Origin: Krasilnikovozyma curviuscula | Lineage: Eukaryota; Basidiomycota; Tremellomycetes; Cystofilobasidiales; Mrakiaceae | NCBI GenBank assembly: GCA_014825775.1 | Contig: MVAQ01000017.1 | Span: 117,920-181,919, forward strand | DNA length: 64,000 nt | Direction: 5' to 3' | Shown here: positions 59,301 through 64,000 of the stretch, piece by piece | Numbering within the stretch: the first letter of the stretch is position 1 | Layout of the letters: each line of letters begins with the position of its first letter | Made by a program: the position numbers and the translations under genes | The notes under the pieces: generated by a model | Told to the model about the DNA's origin: nothing | What the model saw: only the letters and a program-made list of their open reading frames with translations | The model's database searches: none

Positions 59301-61632
59301 CACTAAAGCTCGCCCCACCAGATGCATGGTTCTCCAGACCAGGTAGAGGAAGTGATTGATTGGGGTGTACGATCGTCCACTCACTGACAAGTTTTGCCAG
59401 GCTAAGTAATGATAAAGTGGTAGTCTGGTTGGATGAGTGAACTGCTTGGTTTAGGGAATCCCAAGCAGGACCAGATTGTGATGATGCTGAACCTTTAGAG
59501 TACTGATTGAAGACTGGCAATACGCCACCGGTCACAGAGAAGAGGTGATACTTAAGGTGTAAGCAGACACTTGGGCTAAATAGGATGAGAGGAAGCTTCC
59601 CTCCGTTGAGCGAAAGGAGGAAGGGGATCAGAATGGGCAATTTCCTATTCACCCTCTCGATGAGCGCGATTGAAGTTGGGTGCCTTCTTTGAGAGGATTG
59701 GGAAGCTTGAAATGGTGGAGTTGTTCTCCTACGTTTACTTGGATAACTCGACTGATTATTCTCTTCGACGTTTACGCCTGACAGCTGTTCTTCCTTTTCT
59801 TCTTCCCCCTCCATCAATTCAGCGGAGAGAAACAAATCTTCTTCAAGCCGTGCAACAGGTTGAGATCCACCATTGGAAGATGTAAGAGGCTGATCGAAGT
59901 CCTGCTTCAAGTACACGTCTGGCCAAAGCATCCGATGCAATGTTTGAACGACAACATCACTGTTTGCGCTACTCTCCCCCTTCATATCTACAATCAGTCC
60001 GATCACCACGATGGCAATCAGAAGGCTTGTAACATCCATCGAATCAATCATTCCTATATTGTGTGAAGGCGTTCTTCCTCTTCGAGATTCAGACGAGTGC
60101 GATATTGCGTTGTTGGGAGACTGAAGGACAAATTCGACACTCTTGCAGTAGTCATCAAACGCTTGCCTGGAGTCTTTTCGACCGTTGAGGAACAGATGAA
60201 GGTTTCCTGCTGTGTTTTGAATAGACTGAATGCGGGAAACTGTTGAAGATGTGATGGGAATCAGAGGAACGTTGTCGACTGACGCGTTGTCCTGTTTGCT
60301 CCCCAGCGCTCTCAGTCGTTCCGACGACTCTTCAGCAGATGTAGTAGCAGAGATGAAAGCTTCCACCACATTTGGATCCATATCTTCTAGACCTGGAATA
60401 ACGACTTGTTTGATTCTGGACCGAATGGTCATTGGGTTGCCGTTGTGGTCGAAAACGTGAGACAGGACGAAGTTGCAGACGAGAAGAGCTTTATCGTATC
60501 GAGGCGGACGGTTTGAAGGTTCTGGTACTTGGCCATGGTATAGTTGCAATTTGTCCTTGGCAGCCGTAGGTGTAGACGAAACTCGGCAGAGGACCCCGAG
60601 TAGATTGTCAACTAACGCAACAACGCAAGATTGCATCAGGTGGAAACTTGGATGTTTCATTAGACTTTCGAGTCGCTCACCAGCATCAAAATAACCTGGA
60701 CGAAACTTGATTGCTTTCCACCACCACTTCTCTGCCTCATCCAGCTTCCCAAGTGCTCGAAGTGACGTTCCAATGTTTCCCATCGCTTCACAATACGTCG
60801 GATCCAGTGTTAAAATCTGGGTATTGATGGTCAAAGAAGTAATGTAATCTCCCATCTGAACGAATACGAAAAAGACACCATTTGTTAGGCTCGAGAGACA
60901 GGAGAAGGACCACGAAAAACGACTCACGCTATAGTGCACGCAAGATAGTAAGAGCAGTGCAGCGATACGGGTACTCTCACTCTGACTCCTTTTCGCATTA
61001 ATGTTTTCTATATTTTCACCTCCTTCGAACTTGCCGGTGCCCAACACGACACTTTTGTCCATCATCTCGAGCTGTCGTTCGGCAGCAAACAGCTCTTCCT
61101 CCTCCACGACTAACTCAAGCACTCTGGAGATCATTGGGATGAGAACTAGGACGTATTCGTGATTATCAAAAAAGTGTTCCAGAGTTTCTTTTGAAGGAGA
61201 GCTACCTGACACCGCTACGAGCGGACCTTCACCCTTGTTAGCCTGCACATGAGGGTTTGGGATCGAAAGGTACAAGTTGTGAGATTCTTGGAGAAGATGG
61301 TAAGAGTCTAGTGAAGAGGAAGATTTTATTGTTTGATGGGAAACCGCTTTGGATGGTTGACGAGGTTTTGTTTGGTGATCGGCGTATCCTGAAGGACCAT
61401 TCTTGGATGGCACTCTCGCGTGTTCTTCGAATGATGCGATCATAGAACCACCATCATTAAAGGAAGGCGAATGAGAATCTATAGTTTCCATTTTCTGCTG
61501 ATGATGACTGGGTTTGAACTTTAGGGAAGCTGGTGTTGAGGGTGGAGATGGAGACCTTGAAGCGGGCTGTTGATGACTCTTCTTGTTGGGCGACGACCTG
61601 CCAGCAGCCTTCTCATAGAGCCTGGTGAACAT
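56329..61632 (-). CDS. TPR-containing O-GlcNAc transferase-like protein (GT41)
   Basis: Resembles UDP-GlcNAc:protein O-GlcNAc transferase, a nucleocytoplasmic enzyme. Start 61632 (MFTRLYEKAAGRSSPNKKSH) opens a long Ser/Pro-rich N terminus. TPR helices follow: YCEAMGNIGTSLRALGKLDE, AEKWWWKAIKFRPGYFDA, HPHLLTNLGSIFKDEGNLPE and AIRFKPDFDVALANLANAIK. The GT41 catalytic half shows LKIGWISSDFGNHPLGHLTQ, with the His of GNHP, and HILVNLNGYTKNARNELFAT, with the second conserved His. APVQAHFMGFAGP, DWFIFCNFNQLYKIDP, RVADIYLDT, NSHTLAVDILWSGAPLITCP and MSGRVATSIAMSTCCPEMVA follow. It ends NRSIWVDRE at 56329. The length, roughly 1,500 residues, exceeds animal OGT because of non-TPR sequence between repeats. 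Baker's yeast lacks this enzyme. Activity is inferred; the conserved histidines are present. Confidence 0.84.
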
Positions 61633-63416
61633 CTTTCAGCCACAAAATGAAATTGTGGAAGTATCGTGTCGCTTTGAGGTCGTCGTATATCTCTACCGGA
61701 GTCTTAACAATAGTCGCAGCCAGCTTTGCCCAGTTTCAGGACCGGTATTTCGATTGTTACCCAGAAAAAAGTCTTCGGGTATTAAATCAATGGAGCTGGT
61801 ACTTAACGACTGATGATATGAGAAAGGAAACAAAAGGAAAAACTTACCAACTTTGAAAATCGCTGAGCAAGTGGGGCAGTCCTAAGCTAGCCAGAAACGT
61901 AGAACAGGACGACCTTCACCTGGAAGTAGGTTTATCAAGGCCAACCAGTCTACAGGAGTTGGATGGTGAGGGTTAGAAGCAAGTGTCAAAAAAAGAATTC
62001 CTACTGGGGAGAAGGAAGGTTCCTGTTGAGCATTTCAAAACTCAGTCGCCTCGCGCAGCAGTAAAAGGGGTGTGATGAGAAATACGATGCTCATAAGAAA
62101 GTAGAAGCACGATGATGATAAAGCAGTTTAATCTGATTCTATCATAATGTGAATAGTTGAGAAGATGTCGGGGATGGAGGTAGATTGCCACTAAAATCAA
62201 AACAAGCACATGTGGCGAGAGGAGCGCCAGGAGGAAAGTGGAAGAAATTCTATCAGAGACCCCAAGTTTTAAAAATTGGGTATGACATGGAAGCTGAAGC
62301 GTTGAGAAAGAGCAATACTTGCCTTGTGCGTTGTAATACGATTCTAAGGCAGAGTTCGAGGCTTGTTAATGTCCCTAGTGCTCCATTACAGCTCTAAACA
62401 ATCAATCTAGACCCATCATATCTTTCATAGTTAAGCTGAATCTGTGCTCACTAGAACAGATACAATCAAGATGCACTTTAGCTTGGCGACTTGAATGCTC
62501 ATATATGACTACTGTAAGTGGATGTTCTGTTGCAAAGACTCACTTTGAAAGTCTCACAGCGAGAATGGTATTCCATAAGACCTGAACACTGTAGGCAGGA
62601 ACAAACCGGGTATCCAGAACGATTTCTCACCGTGAGCAGACTAACCGACTACCATACCACAGCGTGATCATTCGCCCCGCCCTCTCACAGCGAAGCGCCG
62701 CTCGAGAGACCTTGTCATCAACTTGAAGAAGCTATCAGACACCTGGGATAATTCAGTATCGAGATATGGCTAAGTTAGAGACCGTCTCTCGTATTCAGTT
62801 GATAATATGACGCTAAATCTGCAGAGAGTCACTTCTGCAGCGGTTTTGGGAGCCCAGACTGAATTATTCATCTAGTGCAAACATAGAAGTTGTCATTTTT
62901 CACATTCAATGGCGAAGTGAAGCTCCACATCCCAAAATAGTGCTGCTGTTTATCTGGTAGAGAAACAAGCCACCAGTCAGATCAGCTCTTCTTCGGACCA
63001 GACAACGTTACACGGAAACCTTACATCGATTTGATTAAATGACTGCACTCCTTTCCCCAGATTTTGGGATTGGCTTGAAATTCAGTTTGGACGTTGGGCT
63101 GCGAGTGCGTTTCGTTGTAGAAACATAATCTAACACTCAACGCCTCTCCAACTCTCCAGAAATCTGACTGGGGAAGAGGAATCTTTGAGTAAGTAATCTG
63201 GAAATTATCTGGCATGGTGCCTATAGTCTTTTGTGTAATGACCTATCTTCTCCGAAAGACGTTTTCGTCTATGCTCGACAGTGATTCTGAAGTGCCTTCG
63301 CCATCGCTACCTTTGCTATCCCTCTCAGTGAATCTTACTTTCAATAAATCAAGGTAAGCTTTGGGCTTCGAGTATGAGTTGAGTTGGGCTGTTCTGATTT
63401 CTGCATCTTCAGCGAA
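61633..63416. other. Divergent gap between the OGT-like and S9 peptidase genes
   Basis: About 1.8 kb, the longest gap in the window. Open frames at 62185-62397 (+), 63021-63215 (-) and 63243-63476 (-) are 60-80 codons. The two minus-strand ones have reasonable composition but no recognisable family, and the last overlaps the peptidase start. I do not call any of them. No RNA gene or repeat seen. Confidence 0.45.
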
Positions 63417-64000
63417 ATGTCCAAAGCCCCATATGGTACCTTTAGTTCTTTCTTCTACTTCCCTCAAATCAACCAACTGCTAATTCACTTCTCTCATAGG
63501 TTCATGGAAGTCTCAAATCACAGCAGATCTTATCACAGGTTCATCTATCAGTATCTCTCAGACCCGGACCTGGATCTCACCTTCCACCGGCGAGCGGTTC
63601 ATCTTCCACAGTGAGGATAGAGCGAGCGAGGAAGGTCGATGTGTAGTCGTAAGATCACCCGTAGAGTTCAGGGAAGTACAAGGAAAAGATGTGTTTGGGA
63701 AGGAATTTGTAAGTACTTTGTCGGCCTACCCAGTGGGAAAGTATGACTTGACAAAATTGTTTCTCAGAGCGCTATAACGTCGGTTCATGAGTATGGTGGT
63801 CAGGCTTGGGGAGTAAAGGAGTCGACTGGGGAAGTCATCTTCTCGAACAAGGATGCGAGGGTGTGGATCGTCGATCCTTCCAAGGACCAGCAGCCTCGGG
63901 CCATCACACCAGGTGAAAAAGTCTACTTGTTCCTGCCTTAGTGAGAGAATCAATAGTGCTCAATTCTCAATATTTCTTTTTAGAGAGCAAAATCTATAGA
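63417..64000 (+). CDS. S9-family serine peptidase, N-terminal part (runs off the window)
   Basis: The first exons of a prolyl-oligopeptidase-type aminopeptidase or acylpeptidase-like enzyme. Exons 63417-63435, 63500-63708, 63768-63912 and 63984-64000 read MSKAPYG, SWKSQITADLITGSSISISQ, TRTWISPSTGERFIFHSEDR, EEGRCVVVRSPVEFREVQGK, AITSVHEYGGQAWGVKESTG and VIFSNKDARVWIVDPSKDQQ. The 'APYGxWKSPIT' opening and 'SVHEYGGQAW' block belong to the beta-propeller of the S9C group. The catalytic Ser-Asp-His domain lies beyond the window. No signal peptide is present, so a cytosolic enzyme is likely. The start ATG sits directly before the conserved opening. Confidence in the superfamily is high; the subfamily is less certain. 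Confidence 0.8.

Noticed and set aside
63021..63476. Two minus-strand frames of 64 and 77 codons upstream of the S9 peptidase
   Set aside because: Composition is plausible, but there is no recognisable family, no convincing link between them, and the second overlaps the peptidase start exon.

Overview
The window is 64 kb of nuclear DNA from an intron-rich, gene-dense fungus. Most genes are cut by several introns of about 50-90 bp with GT..AG ends and CTAAC/CTGAC-like branch sites. Gene content (basidiomycete-style Crz1-like zinc-finger factor, an O-GlcNAc-transferase-like protein, an Upa1-like endosomal adaptor, a single-WSC sensor) points to a basidiomycete. Tremellomycetes are my best guess, from inference and not from any marker gene. 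I see no transposon, CRISPR array, rRNA or tRNA. Exon models were joined by hand, so individual splice sites are predictions.

Left third (1-23 kb): the 3' part of NPR3 (TORC1 inhibitor complex); a sugar/MFS transporter head-to-head with a GH51 arabinofuranosidase, which looks like a sugar-use pair sharing one promoter; a WSC-domain cell-wall sensor; LTO1 (Fe-S delivery to Rli1/ABCE1); a small protein with a Zn2Cys6 cluster at its extreme C terminus and CGG palindromes in its promoter; a large ankyrin-DysF-FYVE-RING protein resembling Upa1/Pib1; and a USP-family deubiquitinase with long low-complexity insertions.

Middle (23-43 kb): a NIPA-type magnesium transporter, proteasome ATPase RPT6, a plasma-membrane syntaxin (Sso-like), vacuolar carboxypeptidase S, a Crz1-like calcineurin-pathway zinc-finger factor, elongation factor 1B gamma, and an unrecognised membrane protein. 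One long EF1B-gamma intron carries a C/D-box snoRNA candidate whose guide matches the snR38 target. S. cerevisiae also keeps snR38 in an EF1B-gamma (TEF4) intron.

Right third (43-64 kb): TAF9, an unrecognised secreted or type I membrane glycoprotein, the GINS subunit PSF3, a V-ATPase assembly factor (PKR1) only 75 bp from and divergent to eIF2B-gamma (GCD1), a GH63-type glycosidase without a visible signal peptide, a TPR plus GT41 O-GlcNAc-transferase-like protein, and the start of an S9-family serine peptidase.

The genes are mostly housekeeping and do not form one pathway. The parts that look organised as units are the transporter/GH51 pair, the PKR1/GCD1 promoter, the snoRNA host gene, and the Zn2Cys6 gene with its palindromic promoter.
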